Shown: positions 1 to 8,779, counted from the first letter of the stretch. The stretch: DNA of 64,000 nt from Ensifer sp. LC163 (GCF_001695855.1 NZ_MBSS01000023.1:248001-312000); one strand, 5' to 3'. The notes: generated from the letters alone by a model not told the origin. Translations and numbers: made by a program.

Positions 1-1
1 G

Positions 2-409
2 GTGTTTGCGCAGAACAACGGCATCATCCAGCTGACCGGGGTGGCCAGCCGTCACGTCGGGATCTACATCGCCGCGGTCCTGGTGCTGCTGGGGCTGTTC
101 CCGACGGTTGCCGGCGTCATACAGGCCGTGCCCGAACCGGTGCTTGGCGGCGCCGTCATCGTCATGTTCGGCGCGGTGGCAGCCTCCGGCATCAACATCC
201 TTGCCGGCGTCCACCTGGACCGTCGCGCGCTTCTGATTATCGCCATCTCACTGGCCTTGGGCCTCGGCGTCTCGCAGGTTCCCGAGTTCGTCACCCATAT
301 GCCACAGGCTCTGGCGGACGTGCTGGAATCGGGTGTGGCAACCGGCGGCATCTGCGCGGTCTTCCTCAACTGGCTTCTGCCCGAACGCCAGGAGGAGGCT
401 ATCCACTGA
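2..409 (+). CDS. Uracil-xanthine (NCS2) permease, C-terminal part
   Basis: The gene enters from the left edge; only the last 135 residues are present, and the codon at 2-4 is simply the first complete one. The visible part opens with FAQNNGIIQLTGVASR, a conserved NCS2 (nucleobase:cation symporter 2) stretch with the substrate-region Gln-Asn-Asn, followed by hydrophobic segments containing GLFPTVAGVIQAVPEPVLGG and MFGAVAASGI, also typical of this family. It is therefore a cytoplasmic-membrane nucleobase importer, probably for xanthine, uric acid or uracil; the substrate cannot be decided from the C-terminus. A very strong hairpin follows the stop codon at 407-409. Confidence 0.85.
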   Translation: MFAQNNGIIQLTGVASRHVGIYIAAVLVLLGLFPTVAGVIQAVPEPVLGGAVIVMFGAVAASGINILAGVHLDRRALLIIAISLALGLGVSQVPEFVTHMPQALADVLESGVATGGICAVFLNWLLPERQEEAIH

Positions 410-429
410 CGATCCAAGGGATCGGCGCC

Positions 430-469
430 CCGACCAGCCGGCTGCCATCAGCGGCAGCCGGCTGGTCGG
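430..469. terminator. Strong hairpin, probable terminator after the NCS2 permease
   Basis: A perfect 17-bp stem (arms 430-446 and 453-469, left arm CCGACCAGCCGGCTGCC) closes a 6-nt loop, 20 bases after the permease stop. There is no long T run, but a stem of this quality between two transcription units is most simply a (bidirectional) terminator. Confidence 0.6.
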
Positions 470-639
470 CCTTCGAAAGGCCAGTGCCTGACCGGCGCGA
501 AGTCAGCCGCTGCACCGTCAATGGCGGAGGCGGCAGCTACAAGACCTATCAAGGGCGAAGGCTCCTGCGAGCTCACGTCGTAAATGCAGGGTGCCGCAAA
601 GACGGCGGCGCCGAGCGCGATGATGATCATCAGCTTCAT
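448..639 (-). CDS. Small hypothetical exported or membrane-anchored protein
   Basis: A 63-residue ORF beginning MKLMIIIALGAAVFAAP, i.e. a short positive N-terminus and a hydrophobic stretch that could be a signal peptide or single anchor. The start at 639 is chosen because a good Shine-Dalgarno sequence (GGAGGG) lies about 6 bases upstream; the frame can be extended to 747 but without a better site. The stop codon falls in the loop of the 430-469 hairpin, so the last residues are encoded by the hairpin arm, which is common for short genes ending at a terminator but also lowers confidence. No family is recognised. Confidence 0.35.
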   Translation of the reverse strand: MKLMIIIALGAAVFAAPCIYDVSSQEPSPLIGLVAAASAIDGAAADFAPVRHWPFEGRPAGCR

Positions 640-750
640 TGGTCCCTCCGGTGGCGAAGCAAGAGCTTCTGCCGTTTCCTGTTTCAGCTCCGGTCGCAAA
701 CATTGCCCGCCGCGACGCGAAACCGTTGAGCGGCGAGCAACGCTCATTGG

Positions 751-1167
751 TTAAGCGATCGTCAGCTCGACATTGATGTTGCCGCGCGTCGCCTTCGAAT
801 AGGGGCAGGTCCGGTGCGCCTCTTCGACGAGCGCATGTGCCAGCGCCCGCTCGATACCCGGCATGTTCACCTTCAGCCGCGCCTGCAGCAGATAGGCGCC
901 GTCGGTGGTTGCGAGATCAACCTCGGCAGCCACGGAGAGATCGGTCGGAAGCTTGACGTCGCGCTTTCCCGCCGCCTTGCCAATGGCGCCGATGAAACAG
1001 GCGGACCATCCGGCCGCGAAGAGCTGCTCGGGATTGGTCCCGGGGTGCGCGCTTCCCGGTGGCGACAGCTTGACGTCCAGCCGACCATCGTCGCTGCGCG
1101 AGGCGCCATCGCGACCGCCGCTGGTGTGCGTCCTGCCGGTGTATAGAACCTTGTCGACCTGTGTCAT
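751..1167 (-). CDS. ohr: Organic hydroperoxide resistance protein (Ohr/OsmC family)
   Basis: A 138-residue protein of normal Ohr length. It has the two redox cysteines of the family, one in ACFIGAIGKAA near residue 56 and one in CPYSKATRGN near residue 121, plus the N-terminal YTGRTHTSGGRDG segment that separates Ohr from OsmC. Ohr is a cytosolic thiol-dependent peroxidase that reduces organic and fatty-acid hydroperoxides, usually recycled by lipoylated proteins. The start is supported by GGAGTG seven bases upstream. No OhrR-type MarR regulator is adjacent; the next genes are a two-component system reading the same way about 210 bases upstream. Confidence 0.93.
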   Translation of the reverse strand: MTQVDKVLYTGRTHTSGGRDGASRSDDGRLDVKLSPPGSAHPGTNPEQLFAAGWSACFIGAIGKAAGKRDVKLPTDLSVAAEVDLATTDGAYLLQARLKVNMPGIERALAHALVEEAHRTCPYSKATRGNINVELTIA

Positions 1168-1314
1168 GGAACACTCCGTTTCTGTGTCGCTCCTGGCGAC
1201 TGCGTTGACGGAGAAAGATTTGACCTGTCGAGGTATCCGGCATGTTTCCGAAATCGCCGGAAATGTACCAAAGCGTAGCGGTGGCCACGCCTGACACCTG
1301 GCGGTACAAACCGC

Positions 1315-1370
1315 TTACAGCGCCGCGCGTCAAACATGACGCGCGGCGCTGTAACACTTTAAACTTGCTG
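1315..1370. repeat. Rhizobial palindromic intergenic repeat, copy 1
   Basis: An 18-bp perfect inverted repeat (1315-1332 and 1337-1354, right arm TGACGCGCGGCGCTGTAA) with a 4-nt loop, followed by a conserved-looking tail CACTTTAAACTTGCTG. The core TACAGYGCCGCGCG is shared with a degenerate copy at 37118-37170. Such elements are frequent between rhizobial genes (recalled, not searched). It lies just downstream of the sensor kinase and may also act as its terminator. Confidence 0.65.
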
Positions 1371-1379
1371 CCCGCGATG

Positions 1380-2702
1380 TCAGCGGATGACGACTTCCGC
1401 CGCCAAACCGCCGCCGGCGCGATTGTAGAGCCGGACCGAACCGCCGATCGCCGTGGCCAGTTGCTGGGCGATCGCAAGGCCGAGCCCGGTGCCGCCTGTT
1501 TCCCGATTGCGGGATTGCTCGAGCCTGAAGAACGGCTGCATCGCAGCCTCGGGCATATCGTCCGGAATGCTAGGGCCGCGGTCCATCACCGTGATGGCGA
1601 CCGCTCCCTCTTCGCTTCGCTCAACGCTGATCTCGGCAGCCCCGGCGAATTTCAGCGCGTTGTCGATGAAGTTGGACAGGATCCGGCGCAACGCATGCGG
1701 CTTGGTGGATATGGTGCCTTCAACGGCGCTGACGACGCTCACGGACTTTCCGGTGTCCTGATAATCGTAGGCCAGGCTGTCGATGAACGAGGCGAGATCG
1801 ATGCGGGAGGTCTTCTCGACATTGCCGTGCGCGCTCCTGGCATAGGCGATGCCGTCCCGAACCAGGCGTTCGATCTCGCCGAGGTCCTGCACCAGCTTGT
1901 CCCTCTCGGGCGTGTCATCCGCCATGTCGGCGCGAAGCCGCATGCGCGTGATCGGCGTCTGGAGATCGTGGGAAATGGCGGCAAGGATCTGTACGCGTTC
2001 CTCGAGATAGTGGGCGATCCGATCGCGCATGGCGTTGAAGGCTCGGGCGGCATAGGCGACTTCGCGTGGGCCCGTCTCGCTCAAGGGCGCGGCCTTCCTG
2101 TTCGGGTCCAGCGCATCGGCGGCGGCGGCAAGGTCGCTTAAGGGGCGGATGACCTGGCGCACGGCAAACCAGACGCAGAGGAGCAAAAGCGCCATCTGGA
2201 TCGCCAGCACATAGGGCAGCCATTCGGCGATCGGCATGACGCCCCTTGGCGTCACGTCTATGGTCAGGGGCGCGCCGTCGCTCAGCGTCAGATGCGCCTG
2301 CAATCGCTTGTCGTCACCGGGGATCGCCTCCACCCGCAGCGGAAAACGATGCCCTGCCGCCTCCTCGATCTTAGCAGCGACCTCCGCGCCGCGGCTGGAC
2401 AGATCCGGCACGCCGGGAAGGCCCGGTCCCAGTACGAAACGGTAGCTTCCGCGGCTGAGGCGATCGAGCCAACCCGCCCTCTCCTCCGCCGGCAGCCGAT
2501 CGAGAATGGCGATCGATGTTGCAATGTCGGTTTCCAGCGTGCCGAGCATGACCGCCTTGGCGGACATGTAGCGTTCAAGAAAGAGAATGCTGAAGGAAAG
2601 GCCGTAGGCGATTGCCAGCCCTGCGAGCAAAACGAGGAAAAGCCGGGCCCGCAACGTGCTTGGCCAATACCAACTGGCGTTCGGTGCAACATCCAGGCTC
2701 AT
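1380..2702 (-). CDS. Two-component sensor histidine kinase, EnvZ-like
   Basis: A 440-residue membrane kinase. A first transmembrane segment lies around residues 20-42, a periplasmic region of about 120 residues follows, then a second segment (YVLAIQMALLLLCVWFAV), a HAMP domain (VIRPLSDLAAAADAL), the phospho-acceptor box ISHDLQTPITRMRL, and a HATPase domain with N box NFIDNALKFAG and G boxes DRGPSIPDD and GTGLGLAIAQQL. The HDLQTP box is of the EnvZ type. The start codon overlaps the regulator stop by 4 bases (ATGA), so the pair is translationally coupled. The signal is unknown; the neighbours (Ohr, exported hydrolase, DipZ) suggest envelope or oxidative stress, as inference only. Confidence 0.93.
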   Translation of the reverse strand: MSLDVAPNASWYWPSTLRARLFLVLLAGLAIAYGLSFSILFLERYMSAKAVMLGTLETDIATSIAILDRLPAEERAGWLDRLSRGSYRFVLGPGLPGVPDLSSRGAEVAAKIEEAAGHRFPLRVEAIPGDDKRLQAHLTLSDGAPLTIDVTPRGVMPIAEWLPYVLAIQMALLLLCVWFAVRQVIRPLSDLAAAADALDPNRKAAPLSETGPREVAYAARAFNAMRDRIAHYLEERVQILAAISHDLQTPITRMRLRADMADDTPERDKLVQDLGEIERLVRDGIAYARSAHGNVEKTSRIDLASFIDSLAYDYQDTGKSVSVVSAVEGTISTKPHALRRILSNFIDNALKFAGAAEISVERSEEGAVAITVMDRGPSIPDDMPEAAMQPFFRLEQSRNRETGGTGLGLAIAQQLATAIGGSVRLYNRAGGGLAAEVVIR

Positions 2703-3439
2703 TGCCTGGGCTCCGAGATCTCGACCGGAACGGAGAAGACATAACCTTCGCTGCGCAGCGTCTTGATATAGGTCGGTTCGCGGGCATCGTCGCCGAGCCG
2801 CTGGCGAAGACGGCTGACGAGAAGATCGATCGAGCGGTCGAACAGCTCGGCATCGCGCCCCTGGGTCAGGTTGAGAAGCTGGTCCCGGTTGGGCACCCGT
2901 TGCGGATGATCGATGAAGACGCGCAGCAGCCGGTATTCGGCACCGCTCAAGGCAATCTCGGTGCCTTGCCGGTCGAGAAGGCGGCGGCCGACCGTGTCGA
3001 GCTGCCAGTCGCCGAAGGTCAGCAATTGGCCAGCCTCGCTGATCTGCAGGTTCGGAGGCAGCATTCGGGTTCGGCGCAGCACCGCCTTGATGCGTGCCAG
3101 CAGTTCGCGCGCGGCAAACGGCTTCGGCAGGTAGTCGTCCGCTCCCATTTCCAGCCCGATGATCCTGTCCATCTCATCGCTGCGGGCCGTCAGCATCAGG
3201 ATCGGCGTTGCCTTGTGCTTGCCGGCGCGCAGTTCCCGGCACAGGACCAACCCGTCGTCGCCGGGCATCATCACATCGAGCACGATCAGGTCGACGGTGT
3301 TGGTCTCCAGGAAGGCGCGCATCTGGCGGCCATCGGCGGCAACGGCCGTGCGCAGCCCGTTCTTCCTGAGATAGCCCGACACCAGTTCGCGAATTTCGCG
3401 ATCGTCGTCGACGATCAGGATGTGATCGACATGCTCCAT
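2699..3439 (-). CDS. OmpR-family response regulator
   Basis: An N-terminal receiver domain (ILIVDDDREIRELV; phospho-acceptor Asp in LIVLDVMMPGDDG; conserved Lys in YLPKPF) is followed by a C-terminal winged helix with LSGAEYRLLRVFIDHP and SRLRQRLGDD, the OmpR/PhoB pattern. The ATG at 3439 is preferred over an upstream in-frame TTG at 3475 because GGAAG lies about 6-10 bases upstream and the protein then starts directly with the receiver fold (246 residues). It is coupled to the downstream kinase through a 4-base overlap and presumably controls nearby genes in response to that kinase. Confidence 0.93.
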   Translation of the reverse strand: MEHVDHILIVDDDREIRELVSGYLRKNGLRTAVAADGRQMRAFLETNTVDLIVLDVMMPGDDGLVLCRELRAGKHKATPILMLTARSDEMDRIIGLEMGADDYLPKPFAARELLARIKAVLRRTRMLPPNLQISEAGQLLTFGDWQLDTVGRRLLDRQGTEIALSGAEYRLLRVFIDHPQRVPNRDQLLNLTQGRDAELFDRSIDLLVSRLRQRLGDDAREPTYIKTLRSEGYVFSVPVEISEPRQ

Positions 3440-3554
3440 ATCCGACTTCCCACTCCCCTGTGTCTTCAGCGGCAACGCCGCCTGATGCCTTTAGACCCAA
3501 GCCCGCTTGCGCGAGGCACGCATCCGCGCACCCTGTTGCCGGCCCATCGTCGGT

Positions 3555-4607
3555 CTAAAACCGATCGACGTCCATAACCGCCTGTGCGAATGCCTGCGGC
3601 GCTTCCTGCGGCAGGTTGTGCCCGATGCCGCCGGTGATGGTGCGGTGTTCGTATTTCCCCGAAAACCTGCCGGCATAGGCGGCGGGCTGCGGATGCGGCG
3701 CGCCGTTGGCATCGCCTTCCAGCGTGATGGTGGGAACCGAGATCGTCGGTCGCTCGGCGAGCCGCTTTTCATAGGCGTCGTACTTACGCTCACCTTCGGC
3801 CAGACTCAGCCGCCAGCGATAATTGTCGATGACAACGGCGACATGGTCGGGATTGTCGAAGGCTTCAGCCGAACGATCGAAGGTCGCGTCGTCAAATTTC
3901 CAGGTGGGCGAAGCGGTCTGCCAGATCAGCTTTGCAAAGGCGCGCCGGTTCTCTTCATAGCCCAGCCGACCGCGCTCGGTGGCGAAATAGAACTGATACC
4001 ACCAGGCAAGCTCGGCGCTGGGCGATAGCGGCTTCCTGTTGATTTCCTGGCTTCCGATGAGATAGCCGCTCACCGACACCATCGCCTTGCAGCGCTCCGG
4101 CCAAAGTGCCGCCATGATGTTGACCGTGCGCGCACCCCAGTCGCAACCGCCAAGCACCGCCTTTTCGATACCCAGCGCATCCATCAGCGCGATAATATCC
4201 GCGGCAATGGCTGATTGCTGGCCGTTGCGCGGCGTGTCCGGCGAAAGGAACCGCGTCGTTCCGTAACCGCGCAGGTAGGGCACGATCACGCGGTAGCCGG
4301 CTTGAGCGAGCAATGGCGCGACGTCGACATAGGTGTGGATGTCATAGGGCCAGCCGTGCAGCAACAGAACCGCCGGTCCATCGGCGGGACCTGCCTCCGC
4401 GTAACCGATATCGAGCGCACCAGCCCGGATCTGTTTCAACGCTGCAAAGGACGTATGCGTGCCGGGCCTGATGTCCGGCAAGGGTGCGGCGGATGCTTGC
4501 GCCGACTGGGCCAGTGCGCGCGCCGTCATGCCGAGTTCGACTGCAGCGATGGTCATGGCGGCCACACCGAAAAACCTGCGGCGTTCATGGTTGATTTCGT
4601 CAAACAT
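3555..4607 (-). CDS. Tat-exported alpha/beta hydrolase, epoxide-hydrolase-like
   Basis: A 350-residue protein beginning with a twin-arginine signal (RRRFFGVAAMTIAAVELG, ending at ALAQ), so it is probably folded in the cytoplasm and exported. The hydrolase fold shows the oxyanion motif HGWPYD, a nucleophile elbow GGCDWGAR with Asp in place of Ser (the pattern of epoxide hydrolases and haloalkane dehalogenases), and a late catalytic His in GGIGHNLPQEAP. The start at 4607 has AAGGAG seven bases upstream; the same frame stays open to 4940 but without support. It is divergent from the DipZ gene across a 350-base region. The true substrate is unknown; the Asp nucleophile argues for an epoxide or halide ester. 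Confidence 0.85.
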   Translation of the reverse strand: MFDEINHERRRFFGVAAMTIAAVELGMTARALAQSAQASAAPLPDIRPGTHTSFAALKQIRAGALDIGYAEAGPADGPAVLLLHGWPYDIHTYVDVAPLLAQAGYRVIVPYLRGYGTTRFLSPDTPRNGQQSAIAADIIALMDALGIEKAVLGGCDWGARTVNIMAALWPERCKAMVSVSGYLIGSQEINRKPLSPSAELAWWYQFYFATERGRLGYEENRRAFAKLIWQTASPTWKFDDATFDRSAEAFDNPDHVAVVIDNYRWRLSLAEGERKYDAYEKRLAERPTISVPTITLEGDANGAPHPQPAAYAGRFSGKYEHRTITGGIGHNLPQEAPQAFAQAVMDVDRF

Positions 4608-4957
4608 CGGTCTCTCCTTGTAAACTGAGCACGATTTGAGAAGGACAGCCCGCATGTATCCTGCGTGTGCCGCGACCGCTCGATCTTGAATACCAATGTA
4701 GCGCCCACCCGCCCGGATACAGTCTGATACAATACGCCTTGCAGGCAATCCTCCGCGAGCGGCCGATGCGCATTCGACGGCAGACCGCCGCAAGCCGATT
4801 TGTATCCTTCTGTAGCGCGGCCGGCTGCGCCTACATCCCGGTACAATTTCCCACCTGACAGGACACATGCGGGATACGTCGCGCCGACCAGATGCCGGTC
4901 CATGCTGGTCAAGGCACATCGCCGTCCAGAGCCCGATCAATCGGTTCAGAGGAAACG
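4608..4957. promoter_or_regulatory. Divergent intergenic region between the epoxide-hydrolase-like gene and dipZ
   Basis: 350 bases with no convincing gene. It must hold both promoters. Visible structure: a direct repeat GATACA-GTCT-GATACA near 4717-4732 and a TGTAG-N15-CTACA inverted repeat at 4811-4835, both possible operator sites. No clear sigma-70 promoter pair stands out. Confidence 0.35.
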
Positions 4958-6736
4958 ATGATGACGCTTCTTATCATAGCCTATCTCGGAGGCGCGCTGA
5001 CGATCCTCAGCCCCTGCATCCTGCCCATCCTGCCCTTCGTCTTCGCCCGCGCCGAGAAATCCTTCGTTCGAAGCACGCTGCCGATGCTGGCGGGCATAGC
5101 GATCACCTTTGCGCTTGTCGCCACGCTTGCGGCGATCGGCGGCAGCTGGGCCATCCAGGCCAATGAATATGGCCGCATTGCCGCGATCGCCTTACTCGCG
5201 GCGTTCGGCGTTAGCCTGCTCTCGCCGCGGATCGCCAGCGCGCTCTCGCAGCCGGTCGTCGATTTCGGCAATCGGCTGATGAAGGCGACCGGCCATGCAC
5301 GCGCGAGCCCCGATGCGGCCGGCTCGTTTGTTCTCGGCGTCGCGACCGGCCTGCTCTGGGCTCCTTGCGCCGGGCCGATCCTCGGCCTTGTCCTGACCGG
5401 TGCGGCGCTGCAGGGCGCCAACCTTGCCACGACATTCCTGCTGCTTACCTATGCCGCCGGCGCGACCACCTCGCTTGCTGTCGCGATGCTTGTCGGCGGA
5501 AAGGTTTTTGCTGCCATGAAGCGTTCGCTCGGCATCAGCGAGCGCATTCGCCAGGTCCTCGGCGCCGCGGTTCTGGCCGGCGTGGCGGCAATCGCGCTCG
5601 GCCTCGACACCGGCCTGCTGGCCCGGCTTTCCTATGCCAGCACTTCGTCGTTCGAGCAGAGCGTGCTCCAAAGGCTTGATACGAAAGCCGCCGGTGGACC
5701 ACTCTCCGAGGCTGCCGTCAAGGGCGTGGTCGTCGCATCGTCCGACACGAACCGCGCCTTTCAAAGCGACCTGCCCGTGGAAGGCGTTGCGCCATCGCTT
5801 GATGGAGCGGTTGAGTGGCTGAACTCGCAGCCGCTCACCGCGGAAGCCTTGCGCGGGAAGGTCGTGCTTGTCGACTTCTGGACCTATTCCTGCATCAACT
5901 GCATTCGCACCGTGCCCTATGTCCGCGCCTGGGCGGAAAAATACCGGGATCAAGGCCTTGTCGTCATTGGCGTGCACGCGCCGGAGTTCGCCTTCGAAAA
6001 GAAGATCGACAACGTCCGCAAGGCCGTCGGTGATTTCAACATCGGCTATCCCGTCGCCATCGACAACGACTACCGCATCTGGCGCGCCTTCGAAAACAGC
6101 TATTGGCCGGCGCATTACCTGATCGATGCCAAGGGGCAGCTTCGTTATCACCATTTCGGCGAGGGCAATCACGCACAGACAGAGAAGGCCATTCAGGACC
6201 TCTTGCGCGAAGCCGGCAGCGACATGGATGCAAGCGCGCCGATAGCGCCCGATGCCAAGGGCGCTGACCTCGGCGCCGACCTCCGCAATATCCGCTCCAG
6301 CGAGAGCTATATCGGGTACCAGCGCGCAGCGAACTTCGCCTCCAACGAGAGCCTGAGCGCCGATGCGGCGCGCACATATACGGTCGCCGAACCGGGTCTC
6401 AACGAATGGGGCCTGTCCGGAACCTGGACCGTCGGCCCGGAACAGGCGACGCTCAATGAGCCGGACGGCGGCATCGCCACGCGCTTCAGCGCCCGCGACC
6501 TGCATCTCGTTCTCGGACCGAGCGCCAGCGGAAAGCCGGTCCGCTTTCAGGTGACCATCGACGGCAAGGCGCCGGGCAAGGATCACGGCGCCGATATCGA
6601 CGCCGACGGAAACGGCACGATTACGGCAACCAGGCTCTACCAGCTGGTGCGCCAGTCCGGCGACGTGTCGGCGCGGACCTTCAACATCCGGTTCCTCGAT
6701 CCCGGCGTCCAGGCCTATGCCTTCACCTTCGGCTGA
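4958..6736 (+). CDS. dipZ: DipZ-type thiol-disulfide protein: CcdA membrane domain fused to thioredoxin and C-terminal domain
   Basis: A 592-residue fusion. Residues 1 to about 230 form a CcdA/DsbD-beta-like membrane domain with redox cysteines in ILSPCILPILPF and LLWAPCAGPILG. A periplasmic thioredoxin/TlpA-like domain follows (VVLVDFWTYSCINCIRTVPY, active site CINC), then a C-terminal beta-rich module of about 150 residues as in mycobacterial DipZ. The membrane part moves electrons from cytoplasmic thioredoxin to the attached periplasmic domain, which then reduces or protects thiols. The ATG at 4958 is chosen because AGAGGAAA precedes it; the frame opens earlier at 4892. The adjacent hydrolase gene starts 55 bases downstream of the stop and may share the transcript. 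Confidence 0.92.
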   Translation: MMTLLIIAYLGGALTILSPCILPILPFVFARAEKSFVRSTLPMLAGIAITFALVATLAAIGGSWAIQANEYGRIAAIALLAAFGVSLLSPRIASALSQPVVDFGNRLMKATGHARASPDAAGSFVLGVATGLLWAPCAGPILGLVLTGAALQGANLATTFLLLTYAAGATTSLAVAMLVGGKVFAAMKRSLGISERIRQVLGAAVLAGVAAIALGLDTGLLARLSYASTSSFEQSVLQRLDTKAAGGPLSEAAVKGVVVASSDTNRAFQSDLPVEGVAPSLDGAVEWLNSQPLTAEALRGKVVLVDFWTYSCINCIRTVPYVRAWAEKYRDQGLVVIGVHAPEFAFEKKIDNVRKAVGDFNIGYPVAIDNDYRIWRAFENSYWPAHYLIDAKGQLRYHHFGEGNHAQTEKAIQDLLREAGSDMDASAPIAPDAKGADLGADLRNIRSSESYIGYQRAANFASNESLSADAARTYTVAEPGLNEWGLSGTWTVGPEQATLNEPDGGIATRFSARDLHLVLGPSASGKPVRFQVTIDGKAPGKDHGADIDADGNGTITATRLYQLVRQSGDVSARTFNIRFLDPGVQAYAFTFG

Positions 6737-6791
6737 GACTTCAAGCCATCTTCAAGCCCACCCACCGACATCAACCCAAGGAGTGAAATCC

Positions 6792-7547
6792 ATGAACCGC
6801 CGTCTCTCCACCCTCGCGCTCGCTTTCTTCACCAGCGTGATCGCCTTTGCCGCCCAGGCCGCCGACGTCAAGAACATCGTCATCGTTCACGGCGCATTGG
6901 CCGACGGCTCCGGCTGGCGCCAGGCAACGGAAATTCTCGAGAAACGAGGCTATGCCGTCACGATCGTCCAGCAGCCCATCACCTCGCTGGCCGATGACAT
7001 TGCCGCCACGAACCGCGTGCTCGATCTACAGGATGGCCCGACCTTGCTCGTCGGACACAGCTATGGCGGCATCGTGATCACCGAGGCCGGCAATCGTGCC
7101 GATGTCGCAGGTCTCGTCTATGTCGCAGCCTTTCAGCCCGACAGGGGCGAAAGCCTGCTGAGCCTTGCCACCTCCAAACCGTCCGGGGGCATGAACATCA
7201 GGGAGACCAAGGACGGGAAATACCTCTATCTCGAACCGAGCGCCTTTGCCGCCGATTTCGCCGCGGACCTTCCGAAGGACGAAGCCGCATTTCTCGCGAA
7301 ATCGCAGGTGTTTGCCGCCAAGGAGGCTTTTTCGGCCAAGGTCGGCGATCCGGCATGGCGGACCAAGAAGAGCTGGTCGATCGTGGCGACGGAAGATCGT
7401 TCCATCAATCCCGATCTCGAGCGGGACATGGCGAAGCGGGCGAGCAGCGACGTGACGGAGATCAAGGCGAGCCATGCGGTCTTTGCCTCCCAACCGGAGA
7501 TGGTTGCCGACGTCATCGAAAAGGCGGCCAAACAGCTCGGCCAGTAG
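6792..7547 (+). CDS. Exported alpha/beta hydrolase (salicylate-esterase/EstC-like)
   Basis: A 251-residue protein with a Sec signal peptide (RRLSTLALAFFTSVIAFAAQA, cut near residue 24). The hydrolase fold has the oxyanion motif VHGALADGSGW, the nucleophile elbow GHSYGG with Ser, and a C-terminal catalytic His in KASHAVFASQPE. This architecture is that of small periplasmic esterases related to plant methyl-salicylate esterases and bacterial EstC-like proteins, for which natural substrates are often unknown. AAGGAGTG precedes the ATG at 6792. It lies 55 bases after dipZ in the same direction and may be co-transcribed. Confidence 0.88.
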   Translation: MNRRLSTLALAFFTSVIAFAAQAADVKNIVIVHGALADGSGWRQATEILEKRGYAVTIVQQPITSLADDIAATNRVLDLQDGPTLLVGHSYGGIVITEAGNRADVAGLVYVAAFQPDRGESLLSLATSKPSGGMNIRETKDGKYLYLEPSAFAADFAADLPKDEAAFLAKSQVFAAKEAFSAKVGDPAWRTKKSWSIVATEDRSINPDLERDMAKRASSDVTEIKASHAVFASQPEMVADVIEKAAKQLGQ

Positions 7548-7703
7548 GTCGATGAGCGGCAGCCGACGTTCAAGGGCATCGGTGGCCGCCATCCATTGAG
7601 CCGGTCCCGACTCGGCGCCACTGGCGTCGGCGTTCCTTCACCTGTTTGGGAACCCGAACGCCTCCAGGCCGTTAGTTGGGATCGACAAAGCGAGGGCAAG
7701 GAC

Positions 7704-8408
7704 ATGAGCATCGATCAACTCGTTCCGGCATCGGATCTCGCAGCCAAGGGCAAGTCGCCCTTTCCCGGCGAAACGGCCGAATACAGGCGGGCGCGACAGG
7801 CACTGCTGCGCGAAGAAATCGAGTTCAGACGGCAGATGACGCGGCTGGTTGAGCTGCGGCGATCTTTGCCGGATGGGCCGGCAATCGAAAAGGACTATCG
7901 CTTCAAGGACGCCAACGGCAACGACATCGGCCTGCTTGACCTCTTCGGCGACAAGCAAACGCTCGTCACCTATTTCTGGATGTACGGGCCACAGCGCCCG
8001 CGCCCCTGCCCGATGTGCACGAACTGGCTCGGCGCCGTCAACGGCAATGCCGCCGATATCAAGCAGCGCGTAGCGCTGAAGATCCTTGGCCGCAGCCCCG
8101 TCGAGCGTCAGCTGGCATTTGCGCAGGAACGTGACTGGCGAGACCTCGATTTCGTCCAGACCGTCGGCGACGACTACGCCAACGACCTCGGCCTCATCAA
8201 TGCCGACGGGAGCGAAAACCCGGCGCTTTCCGTCTTCAAGCGCGACGGCAATACCGTCAGGCTTTTCTGGTCAAGCGAAATGACGATGGAAATGGCCGAC
8301 CCCGGCCAGGACCCGAGGGATGCACCTGACATCGCCTCGCTCTGGTCGATCCTGGACCTGACGCCGGAGGGCCGCGGTGCGGACTGGTATCCGAAACTCA
8401 GCTATTGA
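7704..8408 (+). CDS. DUF899-family thioredoxin-like protein
   Basis: A 234-residue cytoplasmic protein. After a charged helical N-terminus (EYRRARQALLREEIEFRRQM) comes the family core: DYRFKDANGNDIGLLDLFGD, then TYFWMYGPQRPRPCPMCTNW with a CPMC cysteine pair and, towards the end, a Trp/Tyr-rich tail (ADWYPKLSY). DUF899 proteins are peroxiredoxin/thioredoxin-fold proteins of unknown function, common in soil bacteria. The start at 7704 follows GAGGGCAAGGAC; the open frame extends back to 7596 without support. Its position after DipZ and the hydrolases again points to thiol or oxidative metabolism (inference). Confidence 0.85.
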   Translation: MSIDQLVPASDLAAKGKSPFPGETAEYRRARQALLREEIEFRRQMTRLVELRRSLPDGPAIEKDYRFKDANGNDIGLLDLFGDKQTLVTYFWMYGPQRPRPCPMCTNWLGAVNGNAADIKQRVALKILGRSPVERQLAFAQERDWRDLDFVQTVGDDYANDLGLINADGSENPALSVFKRDGNTVRLFWSSEMTMEMADPGQDPRDAPDIASLWSILDLTPEGRGADWYPKLSY

Positions 8409-8723
8409 CCGACGCAGCCATGGGGGGGCGGGCATAGCGAACGCGCCGTAGCCACGGACAACACCTTTCTGCTTGCACCGGCCATCGCCGGCAGACCATT
8501 GCGCTTGCCCGGTATATTTAAGCATTGTAGAAAATTGCAGACGGCCAACTGGCTGTCACCCTTGATCGCCCTGGCCGAGCGGGTGCGGCTAACGCTGGCG
8601 CGAGGCGGCCGAACGGCCTGCCTTTTCTGCTGCCTGTTTGACGGGAAGGGCGCAGAGGCGGCGATCGTCGGGTGCCAACCGAACAGGCAAGGCCTCTCCC
8701 TCCTTCGGTTCTTGAGCTACAAT
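8409..8723. other. Intergenic gap, no gene seen
   Basis: About 315 bases between the DUF899 gene and the SorC promoter. Short open frames on both strands lack a ribosome-binding site and resemble no family. A weak GC-rich hairpin with GGCGGCCG/CGGCCTGCC followed by TTTTC lies near 8604-8625 and could terminate the upstream unit. Confidence 0.3.
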
Positions 8724-8753
8724 TTGACTTATGTCACTAGCGGTGAATAATGT
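8724..8753 (+). promoter_or_regulatory. Candidate promoter and operator of the SorC-type regulator gene
   Basis: A -35-like TTGACT (8724-8729) and a -10-like TAATGT (8748-8753) are spaced by 18 bases, about 30 bases before the start codon. The segment TTTGACTTATGTCA overlapping the -35 resembles the half-sites of the palindrome at 13572-13598, which would fit autoregulation. Confidence 0.45.
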
Positions 8754-8779
8754 CAGAAATCGACCATTGAAGGATTCCT

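Noticed and set aside
8604-8625. Hairpin GGCGGCCG/CGGCCTGCC with TTTTC as a terminator
   Set aside because: Stem is imperfect, and it lies about 200 bases from the nearest gene end; too weak to list as a feature by itself.
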